This document shows, in pieces, positions 35,196-44,320 of a DNA stretch of 64,000 nt; positions within the stretch are counted from its first letter, which is position 1; each line of letters begins with the position of its first letter. A model generated the notes under the pieces. The model searched no databases, was not told the DNA's origin, and saw only the letters and a list, made by a program, of their open reading frames with translations. A program made the translations under genes and the position numbers. The stretch lies in contig NZ_QAOK01000008.1 of assembly GCF_003050865.1 (NCBI RefSeq), positions 1-64,000 of the forward strand. Reading direction: 5' to 3'. This DNA is from Nitrosospira multiformis (GTDB lineage Bacteria; Pseudomonadota; Gammaproteobacteria; Burkholderiales; Nitrosomonadaceae).

Positions 35196-36404
35196 TTATT
35201 TTCCACTCAGTGCGCGCACGGGGTCGAGCCTGGCGGCACGGGCTGCCGGTATAAGACTGGCCAGCAGGCCTGTTACAAAAGCCACTCCCACCCCGGCAAT
35301 ATTAGCCCATACGGGTGGCCACGCAGGAAGCTGCGGATAAGCCAGCCGGATCAGCAGGCTTCCAAGTTGTCCCAATGCGAACCCCGCTATCCCGCCCCCC
35401 AGTGACAGCCACAATGCCTCGGCAAGAAACAAACGATGGATTTCGGCGGAAGGCGCCCCAAGGGCTTTCAACAAGCCGATTTCGGAGGTGCGCTGACTGA
35501 CCGACACCAGCATGACATTCATTACCAATATGCCGGCTACCGCCAGGCTGATGGCGGCAATGCCAGCTACACCGAGTGTCAGCGCGCGCAGAATGCGATC
35601 AAAAGTGGCAAGTACTGCATCGTGTGTAATTACCGTGACATCCTCTTCCCCATCGTGTCGCTGCTTTAAAATGTCGCGAATTGCTTCTTTGGCGGGCAAA
35701 AGGTCGCTGCGGCTTCTGGTTTCGACCAGAATACGAAAAAGGGACGATGTGTTGAACAGGGCCTGGGCATAATCGATAGGAATGATGACGATTTCATCGG
35801 TATTGAAGCCCATCGTTTCGCCTTGCGGTGCAAGCACGCCGGAAACGAGGAAGCGCCTGTCACCCAGCCTTACCCGCTGACCGATAGCACTGCTTTGGGG
35901 GAAGAACTCCTGCGCGAGCTGTGCACCCAGAACGATTTGCGCGCTGCGCTCACTTCCTTTTTCCCGCGCAAGAAAACTGCCTTGCGCGAGATTCATGTGC
36001 CTTATCGGCAGTATATCCGCTGTGCTTCCCAGCACCGTCACTTCACGCAGGCGCCCGGCGGAGGCAAGTTCGGCAACACCGACGTTGAGCGGCGCATACC
36101 GCCTGATCTGCGGCAGGTGGACAAGCGATCGCGCATCTTCCAGCGTCAGGTCGCGTGGGGTCTGTCCCAACGCTGCACCGGGGAAGCTGCCGGAAGTTTC
36201 GGCTCGACCGGGCAAGACGATGATGAGATTGGTTCCGACGGATGAAAACTGGCGAACCACGTAGCCACGGGCGCCATCCCCCAGGGCGGTCAGTACCACC
36301 ACTGCCGCCACCCCCAATGACATTGCCAGAATGATGAGCAACGAACGGGTGCGGTAGCTGGCAACGGTTCTGATGGAGAGACTCAACGTATCGCGAAGCT
36401 TCAC
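35196..36404 (-). CDS. MacB/FtsX-type ABC permease (first of pair)
   Basis: A 402-residue permease with the same layout as the next gene (SLSIRTVASYRTRSLLIILAMSLGVAAVVVL at the start, PAARAARLDPVRALSG at the end). The two are clearly related, suggesting tandem duplication and a heterodimeric transporter, as in LolCE. The start is GTG 36404, with AGGAATGAAG upstream. It starts nine bases after the nuclease stop, so the nuclease and this gene are probably translated together. Confidence 0.85.
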   Translation of the reverse strand: MKLRDTLSLSIRTVASYRTRSLLIILAMSLGVAAVVVLTALGDGARGYVVRQFSSVGTNLIIVLPGRAETSGSFPGAALGQTPRDLTLEDARSLVHLPQIRRYAPLNVGVAELASAGRLREVTVLGSTADILPIRHMNLAQGSFLAREKGSERSAQIVLGAQLAQEFFPQSSAIGQRVRLGDRRFLVSGVLAPQGETMGFNTDEIVIIPIDYAQALFNTSSLFRILVETRSRSDLLPAKEAIRDILKQRHDGEEDVTVITHDAVLATFDRILRALTLGVAGIAAISLAVAGILVMNVMLVSVSQRTSEIGLLKALGAPSAEIHRLFLAEALWLSLGGGIAGFALGQLGSLLIRLAYPQLPAWPPVWANIAGVGVAFVTGLLASLIPAARAARLDPVRALSGK

Positions 36405-36413
36405 GTCAAATCT

Positions 36414-36887
36414 TCATTCCTGCCACACTTCGCGCCATTTCCACGGCGGCTTTGAATAGGGATCAGCCCACAATCCGCGCTTTGCAGCCTTCGCATCGGC
36501 CTGAAGGGGCTGGAGGTCATTGTCTTTTACATCGTGATCGTAAACCCAGGCCATGCCGCGCCGTACCTGCTCTGCCCCGGCATCGACATCACGACAGAGG
36601 ACTTGGGCAAACATGCGGCCATACTGGTCTTTTCCTTTCGGAATAACCGTAACCTGCTGCCAGAAACAGAGATCGGAGAGAGATTCCCTGGAAAGCTTGC
36701 CAAAAGGCTGATTCGCTTCAGGCGCATCGATGCCCGCAAGGCGTGCCCTTACCCATTCCTTGTTTATTACAAGGGTAAGGGTGTCTCCATCCGCAACATG
36801 AATTACCTGACCGGTGAGGTCAGCATAAGCCAGGCAAGGAAGAAAACTGAAAACCCCGATTGCCAGAGCAGCCAGAATATGCGGCAT
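36414..36887 (-). CDS. Exported staphylococcal-nuclease-like protein
   Basis: A 157-residue thermonuclease-type protein with a signal peptide (about 1-22, ending AYAD). The catalytic signature is clear: VADGDTLTL, then RARLAGIDAPE (Arg and Glu of the active site), and YGRMFAQVLC with the second arginine. It should cleave nucleic acids in the periplasm or outside the cell. ATG 36887 is chosen because GAGG is seven bases upstream and it gives a proper signal peptide; ATG 36905 is possible. The gene sits inside the ABC exporter cluster, between ATPase and permease genes. Confidence 0.85.
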   Translation of the reverse strand: MPHILAALAIGVFSFLPCLAYADLTGQVIHVADGDTLTLVINKEWVRARLAGIDAPEANQPFGKLSRESLSDLCFWQQVTVIPKGKDQYGRMFAQVLCRDVDAGAEQVRRGMAWVYDHDVKDNDLQPLQADAKAAKRGLWADPYSKPPWKWREVWQE

Positions 36888-37070
36888 TGCAGGCCCTCGA
36901 TCCATCTCCCCGAAAGAACCGAACCTGTGAATGCGCAACTGACAGCGCAACTGACAAGACAGGGAGCCGTGATAGTACAAAATGTGCCAAGTTCATTATA
37001 AACAGTTTTATGGTTACCATAGGATTTATTGCAAACCCATGAGATCCTAAAAATGGGAAGTCGATGCAGA

Positions 37071-37775
37071 TCATGCAAAGTTGTTCCCACCTGGAAATTT
37101 ATCCTGCCTCTCGTCGGATACAATTTCTCCATCACGCATCGCGATATGGCGCTGTGCTCTCGCCCCCAATTCGCGATCATGCGTCACCACGATCAATGTT
37201 GTTCCCGCCCTGTGCAAACCTTCGAGCAGCACCATGACTTCCGCACCAATACGGTGATCGAGATTACCCGTTGGCTCATCCGCCAGCAAGGCAGTAGGCC
37301 GCAGGATGGTAGCACGCGCAATGGCGACGCGCTGGCGCTGGCCGCCGGACAGCTCGGGAGGCCGGTGCGCCGCCCGATCCTGCAGATTGAACCCCCGCAA
37401 CGCCTCATCCACACGCGACTTTCGTTCCGCCGGCGCAATTCCCTCCAGCATCAGCGGCAGCTCGATGTTTTCCGCGGCAGTCAATCGCGGCACAAGATGA
37501 AACGACTGGAACACGAAGCCGATTTTTTCCCTGCGAACACGCGCCTTCTCGATCTCCGACAGATCGGTTACATCCTTTCCGTCGAGTTCATAGCGTCCGC
37601 CGTCTGGCTGGTCGAGCAAGCCAATGACGTTGAGCAGAGTCGATTTGCCCGACCCCGAGGGACCCATGATTGAAACATACTCTCCGGTACCGATTTCAAG
37701 ATCGACTCCATCGAGCGCTCGCACCTCCTGGTCTCCCATATGGAAAACGCGTGAAATGTCAGTAAGACGAATCAT
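37071..37775 (-). CDS. MacB/LolD-type ABC transporter ATPase
   Basis: A 234-residue ATPase. Walker A GPSGSGKST (about 39-47), signature LSGGQRQRVAIARA, Walker B ALLADEPTGNLD and the H-loop VVTHD are intact. It is the stand-alone type used with FtsX-like permeases. It lies 40 bases after the adaptor gene and upstream of the two permeases, with the nuclease gene in between, and energises the exporter. Confidence 0.9.
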   Translation of the reverse strand: MIRLTDISRVFHMGDQEVRALDGVDLEIGTGEYVSIMGPSGSGKSTLLNVIGLLDQPDGGRYELDGKDVTDLSEIEKARVRREKIGFVFQSFHLVPRLTAAENIELPLMLEGIAPAERKSRVDEALRGFNLQDRAAHRPPELSGGQRQRVAIARATILRPTALLADEPTGNLDHRIGAEVMVLLEGLHRAGTTLIVVTHDRELGARAQRHIAMRDGEIVSDERQDKFPGGNNFA

Positions 37776-37815
37776 TCTATTCTGGCGAAGTGAATCAATG
37801 GGTCACCCCATTGAT

Positions 37816-38970
37816 TCACTGCTCGGCAACCTTCTCCCGGACTTGCATGCCGGCTTTGATTTCCTTTGCCTCTGATGATAGCAACACGCGATCGCCTTCC
37901 TTCAGGCCACCGGTGACTTCTGTAAATGCCCAGTTGGCAAGTCCTGTTTCCAGCTTATGTTCAACCAATCTTTTCTCCTCGTTCACCAGCAACACCTTGC
38001 CGCCCTGGCGGATCGCCTGGGTGGGCACGCCCAACACATTCTCATGTCGCTCGATCACCACTTCGACATCGGCGCTATATCCCACCAGCAACGGCCGTTC
38101 CGGTATCTCTTCGAAATCCACTTCGATATCCACTGTGCGCGCCTGCTTCTCTACCTCCGTGACATAGGGCGCCACCCGCCGCACCTTGCCGGGGAAGGTC
38201 TGCCCCGGCAAGGCATCAATCGTAATGCGGGCGAATTGCCCGATCCTCAGCTTGGGCGCATCGACCTCATCCATTGGAGCGGTAACATAGAGGCAGCTAT
38301 CGTCGATCAGATCAATAGCCGGCGGAGTAGGAATCCCCGGGGGTGATGGGGTGGTATATTCACCCAGCTCCCCGGTGACAAGCGCCACGACACCATCAAA
38401 TGGAGCAACCAGAACCGTGCGCTCCAGCCCCGCCTCTGTTACTTCGACCTGTGCCCGCGCCCGCTTCACATCGGCAGTAGTCGCATCGCAGCTTGCCTGG
38501 CGAGCGCGTGCATCGGCATCGGCATTCTCCCGGTTCTGTGCGCTGACGAAGCCTCTCTCGGCGAGCTGACGCGCGCGCTCGGCCTCACGGCTGGCATGGG
38601 CTGCGATGATGCAGGCTTCACGGCGGCGTTCTTCCGCGGTGGTGAGCTGGCGCCAGGCGAGATCGCGCTGAGCGGTCAGGTCCGTATTCCATAATTCCAG
38701 CAATACCTGTCCTTTTTTGACCCTGTCACCCTCCTTTACCAGTAACTTGACAATCTGTCCCCCTGCCGCTGGCGCAAGCTTGGCACGCCGGCACGCGGTC
38801 ACTGTTCCGGCACGTGTATTCACCACGGTGGCTTCCACTGTACTCCGCTTGATGGTCGCAAGTTCAACCTCTATGGGCGCCGGACGCGTTGCAAACCATA
38901 TTGCATAACCCGCTACCGTGAGAATTACAATGATGATGGCGAAGCGAGCCAGTGTTTTTTTTGTTGGCAT
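37816..38970 (-). CDS. Periplasmic adaptor (membrane fusion) subunit
   Basis: A 384-residue HlyD/MacA-type protein. One N-terminal helix (about 9-28) anchors it in the inner membrane; a lipoyl/barrel-sandwich domain (GGQIVKLLVKEGDRVKKGQVLLEL), an alanine/arginine-rich helical hairpin (about 100-170) and beta-barrel domains (DEVDAPKLRIGQFARITID) follow. It would link the ATPase/permeases to an outer-membrane channel, which is not encoded here. It starts at ATG 38970 and heads the leftward exporter cluster. Confidence 0.87.
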   Translation of the reverse strand: MPTKKTLARFAIIIVILTVAGYAIWFATRPAPIEVELATIKRSTVEATVVNTRAGTVTACRRAKLAPAAGGQIVKLLVKEGDRVKKGQVLLELWNTDLTAQRDLAWRQLTTAEERRREACIIAAHASREAERARQLAERGFVSAQNRENADADARARQASCDATTADVKRARAQVEVTEAGLERTVLVAPFDGVVALVTGELGEYTTPSPPGIPTPPAIDLIDDSCLYVTAPMDEVDAPKLRIGQFARITIDALPGQTFPGKVRRVAPYVTEVEKQARTVDIEVDFEEIPERPLLVGYSADVEVVIERHENVLGVPTQAIRQGGKVLLVNEEKRLVEHKLETGLANWAFTEVTGGLKEGDRVLLSSEAKEIKAGMQVREKVAEQ

Positions 38971-39129
38971 GGCGAATGGATAAATCGGGTAAAAGCAAGT
39001 AGATACGCAAATAGATGCTTCAAGCAGCTAAGGACACTGCCCATACTGCTCCATGAAGAGAAAAGAAGGAATTATCGCCCATATTTGACCGGGCCACTTG
39101 CGCCACGAGCAATCCGTATGCGCACTTCT

Positions 39130-40287
39130 TTATTGAAGATTCAGGGCAGCCAGGGGGAGTTCCCCTTGCTGGCTCATGCCCGGGCTTTGCAATGCAGTAT
39201 CGGAGCAGAGTCCGCTAGCCCGAACGCCAAGCAGCCGCAATTTCTTCTCCAGCTGCACCCGCCGCAGGCATTCCTGTGCTGCCTTGCGAATGGCAGCGGC
39301 ATCCGCCGTGGGGACTGGGAGTGTGATGTCACGGGTTACGGTGCGAAAATCTTCATATCGCAATTTGATGCCAATGGTACGGGCGGTATAGCCCTTGCGC
39401 TGGAGATCCTCGGCGACACCCGCGCATAGACCGGTGAAAATTTCCGAAAGGACAGGACGATCGCGACGCGCATGCAGATCCCGCTCGAACGTCGTCTCGC
39501 GGCTGATCGATCTGGGCTCGGCATGAGGCACGACGGGACGCTCGTCGATGCCGCGGGAAGCCTCGTACAGCCAGGAACCGTTGCTGCGCCCGAACCGCGC
39601 CTGCAGGAAAGCGATGTCAGCCTGTGCCAGATCGCCGATGGTGAAAATACCTGAGGCTGCAAGTTTCTGGTTTGCTTTCGGACCGATGCCATTGATTTTA
39701 CGTACGGGAAGAGGCCAGATTCTGGCTGGAACATCCGCCATGCTCAGGAGAGTGAGACCATCCGGCTTTTCGAGGTCTGAACAGATTTTCGCCAGAAGCT
39801 TGTTTGGCGCCACACCAATAGAACAGGACAACCCGGTGCTTTCCCGCACAGCCTGCTTGGTGCGCCGGGCAAGAGTCACGATGTCCTCAGCCGAGTCACT
39901 GAGATCGATGTAAATCTCATCGATACCGCGATCCTCTATATGAGGCGCAACCGAGGCAACGGCTGCTTTGAACAGATTCGAATAACGGCGGTAAGCGCTG
40001 AAGTCGGCGGGCAGCAGGATAGCCTCCGGAGCCAACTGTGCCGCTTTCATCAAGCCCATGCCGGAGGAAACGCCGAAAGCGCGAGCCTCATAAGTGGCGG
40101 TGGTTACCACACCCCGCCCCGCATAACCTTTCAGTTTTGAAAAACGCGGCTTACCGTTGAAAAGTTCTGGCTGCTGCTCCGCGCTTCCGCCGATGACCAC
40201 TGGTAACCCCCGCAATTGCGGGTACCGCTTCAACTCGACAGAGGCGTAAAAAGCATCCATATCGAGATGGGCAACGCAGCGGCTCAT
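39130..40287 (-). CDS. dinB: DNA polymerase IV (translesion, Y family)
   Basis: A 385-residue error-prone polymerase that bypasses DNA lesions. The metal-binding motifs HLDMDAFYASVE and DEIYIDLS are present, as is the helix-hairpin-helix region INGIGPKANQKLAASGIFTIGDLA. The C-terminus QGELPLAAL matches the beta-clamp-binding motif QxxLPL. There is a short insert between GGSAEQ and RFSKLKGYAGRGVV compared with E. coli Pol IV, seen in other proteobacterial forms. ATG 40287 is chosen over TTG 40317. An LexA operator was not found in the short gap upstream. Confidence 0.92.
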   Translation of the reverse strand: MSRCVAHLDMDAFYASVELKRYPQLRGLPVVIGGSAEQQPELFNGKPRFSKLKGYAGRGVVTTATYEARAFGVSSGMGLMKAAQLAPEAILLPADFSAYRRYSNLFKAAVASVAPHIEDRGIDEIYIDLSDSAEDIVTLARRTKQAVRESTGLSCSIGVAPNKLLAKICSDLEKPDGLTLLSMADVPARIWPLPVRKINGIGPKANQKLAASGIFTIGDLAQADIAFLQARFGRSNGSWLYEASRGIDERPVVPHAEPRSISRETTFERDLHARRDRPVLSEIFTGLCAGVAEDLQRKGYTARTIGIKLRYEDFRTVTRDITLPVPTADAAAIRKAAQECLRRVQLEKKLRLLGVRASGLCSDTALQSPGMSQQGELPLAALNLQ

Positions 40288-40332
40288 CCCGCCTATCCGT
40301 TCGAAGCAAAGCGGCAAGACGGGAGCATTCGA

Positions 40333-42840
40333 TCAGATCCTGCGCAAGGTCATGAGTGGTGGCGTTGAAAGCGCGGCGCGCGTACCGAGCAGCCCCGCCA
40401 GGGTCACGCCTGCGGCTCCCGCGCCTATGCCGATGAGCCAAATCCACGAATTGAAGGTATAAGTGAGATTCAACGCATATTCCGCAACGACATAACCGAG
40501 CGCGCTTGCTCCCGCCGCCGCGAAAAAGCCGGCAAGGCCTCCCAATATGGCAAATTCAGCCGCCCAGGCGCGCGCCAGCTGCTTGCGCCTTGCGCCCAGC
40601 GTGCGGAATATGGCCGCCTCCTGAATGCGTTCATCCTGGGTGGAAACGATAGCGGCATAGAGTACCGCCAGCCCTGCCAGCAGTGTAAACAGGAACACGA
40701 ATTCGACCGCCTTGGTCACCTGTTCGATCATTTTTTGAACCTGAGTGAGGATGGCAGCCACATCCAGCACGAGCAGGTTGGGAAATTCCTTGACCAGCTG
40801 GTTCGTCAGTTCCACATGCATGGACGGAAGATAAAAACTCGTCACATAGCTTGCCGGATATTGCTCCAGCACGCCGGGCGGCGTCACAACGAAAAAGTTT
40901 ACCCGGAATGAATCCCAGTTCACTTTCCGCAAACTTGTAACCTTGGCGGAAAACACGCTGCCCGCTATATCATAAGTCAGTGTGTCGCCCACGTGGATCC
41001 CGATGGTCTTGGCAATATCCTCTTCGAGCGAGATTTCCTCTTCTCCGCGATCCTCGGGTTTCCACCAGCGGCCTTTGACGATCTGGTTGTCGCTTTGCAT
41101 CTCGCTTGCCCACGAGAGATTGAATTCCCGCTCCACCAGCCGCTTTGCGCGAATATCGGCATAATCCTCGGAAGCGATCGTCTTGCCGTTGATCTCGGTG
41201 AGACGCCCCCGCACCATGGGAAAAACTCTCGGCGGCTGTATCCCGTGCTCTTTGAAAAACACCGCCAACGGCTCCAGCTGGTCCTCCTGGATATTTACCA
41301 GAAAATGGTTGGGGGCATCGGGAGGCAGGCTGGTGCGCCAGTTTCTCAGCAGATCGTCCCGGATCAGCGTCAGCGCCAATAGCGCCATCAATCCCAATCC
41401 GAGGGCCACGGCCTGCAGCACGCTCGCGGCGGCGCGACGGCGGATGCTTGCCAGGCCATAGCGCCACGCGCCACCTGCCTGGTTGCGGATGTGGGCCAGC
41501 ATTCTCATCAGCAGGAATCCGAGCACGCCAAAAACCGCTATTGCCACGATGAAACCACCAATGACGGAGGCGCCGAGCCGCATGTCGCCCGCTTTCCACA
41601 GGAACAGCAGCGCCAGCACGCCCAGTCCCAGTCCATAGCCGGCAAGTCCCTGCGGCGGCAGGCCGATATCCCGGCGCATGACACGCAGTGCCGATACGCT
41701 GCGCAGGCTGAGCAGCGGAGGTAGCGCGAAGCCAAGCAACAGCACCATTCCGGTCAGCACTCCATGCACGCCCGGCCATACCGTGGGCCATGGCAATTCG
41801 GCTTCGACCAATCCCGAAAGCCAATGGGTTAGAACCTGCTGAGCCACAAAACCGAGAAGACAGCCCAGGCTGCTGGCAACGAAACCCAGAATGAGAAAAT
41901 GATACAGATAGAGGCGCAGCATGGCGCCCTGGCTTGCGCCGAGGCAGCGCATCACTGCACAGCCGTCCAGGTGGCGCTGAGTGAAGCGGCGTACCGCCAG
42001 GGCCGCAGCGGCGGCCGCCAGCACCACGCTCGCCAGCGCGGTCAGGCTCAGGAATTTTTCCGCCCGCTCCAGCGCCGACCTGATTTCGGGCCGAGCGTCA
42101 CGGATGCCCTCGATTTTCTCCCCCAGCATCAGGCGTTGTTCGGCCCATTTGCGGAACTCCTCCACATTACCCGAATCGCCGGAAACAAGCAGGCGGTAGC
42201 CAATACGGCTCCCCTGCTGGATCAGCCCGGTTGCCGGCAGATCAACTTCGTTGATCAGTACGCGCGGCCTCAGGTTGAGAAAACCGATCGAATAATCCGG
42301 TTCCTGCGTGATCAGCGCATCCACAGCAAAGCGGGATGCGCCCACCTCGATCCTGTCTCCCCGTTTGAGAGACAAGCCGATCATGAGCTTCTCGTCCACC
42401 CAGACCGTGCCCGGGGAAGGAATCCTGTTGGCAATATGGGTCACACGCTCAGCAGGCGGTGCTCCGTTGCCGAAATCCTCGCTGATGCGCAATTCGCCAC
42501 GCAGCGGATAGTCTTCCGCCACGGCCTTGATTTCCGTCAGCAGGCTTTCCTCCCCTTTCGCGGTCATGCTCGGGAACTTGACGGCAGAGGAAATCGACAG
42601 GTTCCGGCGTTTTGCCTCCTCGGCATAATGCGGCGCCAAAGGATGATCCGAAAAAATGATCAGATCCGCTCCCAGCAACTGGTTGCCCTGGCGCGAAAGC
42701 GCCACCTGCACCCGGTCGGCAAAAAAACCGACAGTGGTCATCCCACCCACTGCGACGACCAGCGCAAATACCAGCACGCGCAACTCGCCCGCGCGCCAGT
42801 CGCGTCCAAGCATGCGAAGAGATAGCTTTAGAATGTTCAT
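40333..42840 (-). CDS. YbbP-like large ABC permease
   Basis: An 835-residue inner-membrane protein with two FtsX-type halves, each with a helix plus periplasmic domain plus helices, about ten helices in total. The start LRMLGRDWRAGELRVLVFALVVAVGGMTTVGFFADRV is typical of YbbP. It normally works with the ATPase YbbA, but no ybbA lies beside it. Its ATG is directly after the TGA of the HxlR regulator gene on the same strand, so the two are probably translated together. The cargo is unknown (lipids or envelope molecules suspected). Confidence 0.87.
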   Translation of the reverse strand: MNILKLSLRMLGRDWRAGELRVLVFALVVAVGGMTTVGFFADRVQVALSRQGNQLLGADLIIFSDHPLAPHYAEEAKRRNLSISSAVKFPSMTAKGEESLLTEIKAVAEDYPLRGELRISEDFGNGAPPAERVTHIANRIPSPGTVWVDEKLMIGLSLKRGDRIEVGASRFAVDALITQEPDYSIGFLNLRPRVLINEVDLPATGLIQQGSRIGYRLLVSGDSGNVEEFRKWAEQRLMLGEKIEGIRDARPEIRSALERAEKFLSLTALASVVLAAAAAALAVRRFTQRHLDGCAVMRCLGASQGAMLRLYLYHFLILGFVASSLGCLLGFVAQQVLTHWLSGLVEAELPWPTVWPGVHGVLTGMVLLLGFALPPLLSLRSVSALRVMRRDIGLPPQGLAGYGLGLGVLALLFLWKAGDMRLGASVIGGFIVAIAVFGVLGFLLMRMLAHIRNQAGGAWRYGLASIRRRAAASVLQAVALGLGLMALLALTLIRDDLLRNWRTSLPPDAPNHFLVNIQEDQLEPLAVFFKEHGIQPPRVFPMVRGRLTEINGKTIASEDYADIRAKRLVEREFNLSWASEMQSDNQIVKGRWWKPEDRGEEEISLEEDIAKTIGIHVGDTLTYDIAGSVFSAKVTSLRKVNWDSFRVNFFVVTPPGVLEQYPASYVTSFYLPSMHVELTNQLVKEFPNLLVLDVAAILTQVQKMIEQVTKAVEFVFLFTLLAGLAVLYAAIVSTQDERIQEAAIFRTLGARRKQLARAWAAEFAILGGLAGFFAAAGASALGYVVAEYALNLTYTFNSWIWLIGIGAGAAGVTLAGLLGTRAALSTPPLMTLRRI

Positions 42841-43278
42841 TCAATTATTAAAATCGCTGTTTGTACTTCCTGTTTTTGAAACTCGTAATGCGGGCTGATC
42901 GACAGGGCGAAACACGTCGGTACCAGGACAGTGCTTCTTGCCCCATCTGCTTATTGCTTCCAGAATGGGCTTGAGGTCGTTGCCCTTCTCTGTAAGAACG
43001 TATTCGTAGCGAACGGGTTTCTGTTGATATACGCGCCGTGAGACAAGGCCTGCCGCTTCCAATCTTTTCAGTCGATCGGAAAGGATGTTCGAAGCGATAT
43101 TTTCCGGCGACGAGATAAAATCGGCATAACGGCGTTTACCAAGCACCAGGTCGCGAATGACCAGAAGCGTCCATTTGTCGCCAAAGATATTCAATCCATT
43201 GGTAATGGGACATGAGGAGCGATTGAATATTGCGTCATCACGCGCTTCCGCACTACCTGTCACAGCTTCCTCCTTCAT
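42841..43278 (-). CDS. HxlR-family transcriptional regulator
   Basis: A 145-residue winged-helix DNA-binding protein of the HxlR/YodB family, usually dimeric. The domain runs about 20-118: CPITNGLNIFGDKWTLLVIRDL, RRYADFISSPENIASNILSDRLKRLEAAGLV, and YVLTEKGNDLKPIL. Cys23 is the conserved N-terminal cysteine that in YodB-type members senses quinones, aldehydes or oxidants. A divergent glutathione S-transferase-like gene fits detoxification control. A pair of 18-bp direct repeats directly upstream of its start is a likely operator. Confidence 0.88.
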   Translation of the reverse strand: MKEEAVTGSAEARDDAIFNRSSCPITNGLNIFGDKWTLLVIRDLVLGKRRYADFISSPENIASNILSDRLKRLEAAGLVSRRVYQQKPVRYEYVLTEKGNDLKPILEAISRWGKKHCPGTDVFRPVDQPALRVSKTGSTNSDFNN

Positions 43279-43289
43279 CCACCCATAAC

Positions 43290-43325
43290 TTATAACACTT
43301 GCGGGGGTTATAACATTTGCGGGTG
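43290..43325. promoter_or_regulatory. Tandem 18-bp direct repeat, candidate HxlR operator
   Basis: TTATAACACTTGCGGGGG (43290-43307) is followed at once by TTATAACATTTGCGGGTG (43308-43325), with only two differences. The pair starts 12 bases before the HxlR start codon and about 105 bases from the divergent GST-like start, so one bound regulator could control both directions. Confidence 0.55.
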
Positions 43326-43431
43326 AACTTTAATATAGTCACTTGCAATTCGCAACATAGTAGGCTAGGCTGCTGTCCCTTGCCACGCAAGCTGACGAGT
43401 GGAAAGCTGATTGACAAGATGGAGAACAGCG

Positions 43432-44136
43432 GTGTTGATACTGTACCAGTTTGAGCGTACCTGGGGTAATCCGAATTTAAGTCATTTCTGTTGCAAAACA
43501 GAAACGTATTTGCGTATGGCAGGGATTGAATATGCAATCAGGACAACGCTTCCACTGTTTGCGCCAAAAGGTAAATTGCCTTATATAAAAGATGGAAACA
43601 TCAAATTAGCGGATTCCCGCTTTATCATCCGGCATCTCAAAGACAATTATAAAGACCTCGACGAAGGGTTGAATTCCGCAGAAGCCGCGCTATCCCTGGC
43701 AATGCAACGCTTGATCGAAGAGCATCTTTTCTGGGCGACCATGTATACCCGCTGGCAGTATACGGATGCGAACTGGCAGGTCAACAAGAAAGCCATTTTT
43801 GACGTCTTGCCCCCAGCAATCCGGGATGTCGCAGCAGTTATCTACCGCTACAGGATTCGGCGTCAAATTCATGGGCACGGCATGGGGCGGCATAAACCCG
43901 AAGAGATTTTTGAACTCGGGATGCAGGATATAGACGCACTTTCCGCATGCCTGGGCGACAAGAAATATTTTCTGGGGGATAAGCCCACCACGCTGGATGC
44001 GAGCGCCTTCGGTTTCCTGATCAATACCTTTGGTTGTCCTATCGAATCCCCTCTGAAGGAATATGGCTTATTGAAGGAAAATCTCAGAAACTATATTGAC
44101 CGCATCAAAACGCAATATTATTCAGACTTGCAGTAG
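43432..44136 (+). CDS. Glutathione S-transferase-like protein (metaxin/FAXC type)
   Basis: A 234-residue protein with an N-terminal thioredoxin-like domain starting ILYQFERTWGNPNLSHFCCKTETYLRMAGIEYAI, followed by a helical GST C-terminal domain with YFLGDKPTTLDASAFGFL. This form, with LPYI-DG in the first domain, is the FAXC/metaxin-related branch. Activity on a given substrate is unproven. GTG 43432 is chosen because GGAG lies seven bases upstream, instead of TTG 43411. It is transcribed divergently from the HxlR regulator, across an 18-bp repeat pair. Confidence 0.8.
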   Translation: MLILYQFERTWGNPNLSHFCCKTETYLRMAGIEYAIRTTLPLFAPKGKLPYIKDGNIKLADSRFIIRHLKDNYKDLDEGLNSAEAALSLAMQRLIEEHLFWATMYTRWQYTDANWQVNKKAIFDVLPPAIRDVAAVIYRYRIRRQIHGHGMGRHKPEEIFELGMQDIDALSACLGDKKYFLGDKPTTLDASAFGFLINTFGCPIESPLKEYGLLKENLRNYIDRIKTQYYSDLQ

Positions 44137-44320
44137 GCACTAACTGGGAGAGGCCTTGGCGCTTGTAGTCAGTTGGAACTGTCAATTGCCTATTGTTGAA
44201 CCGGATCAAAGCAGAATACTATGCAGGTTAGCTCAAAGTAGACGCCGCCTAACTCCAGTGTGACTTAAACAACCGGGACCAGCACCGGAACATTCACAGC
44301 ATCGAACAGGAAAGAACGGC

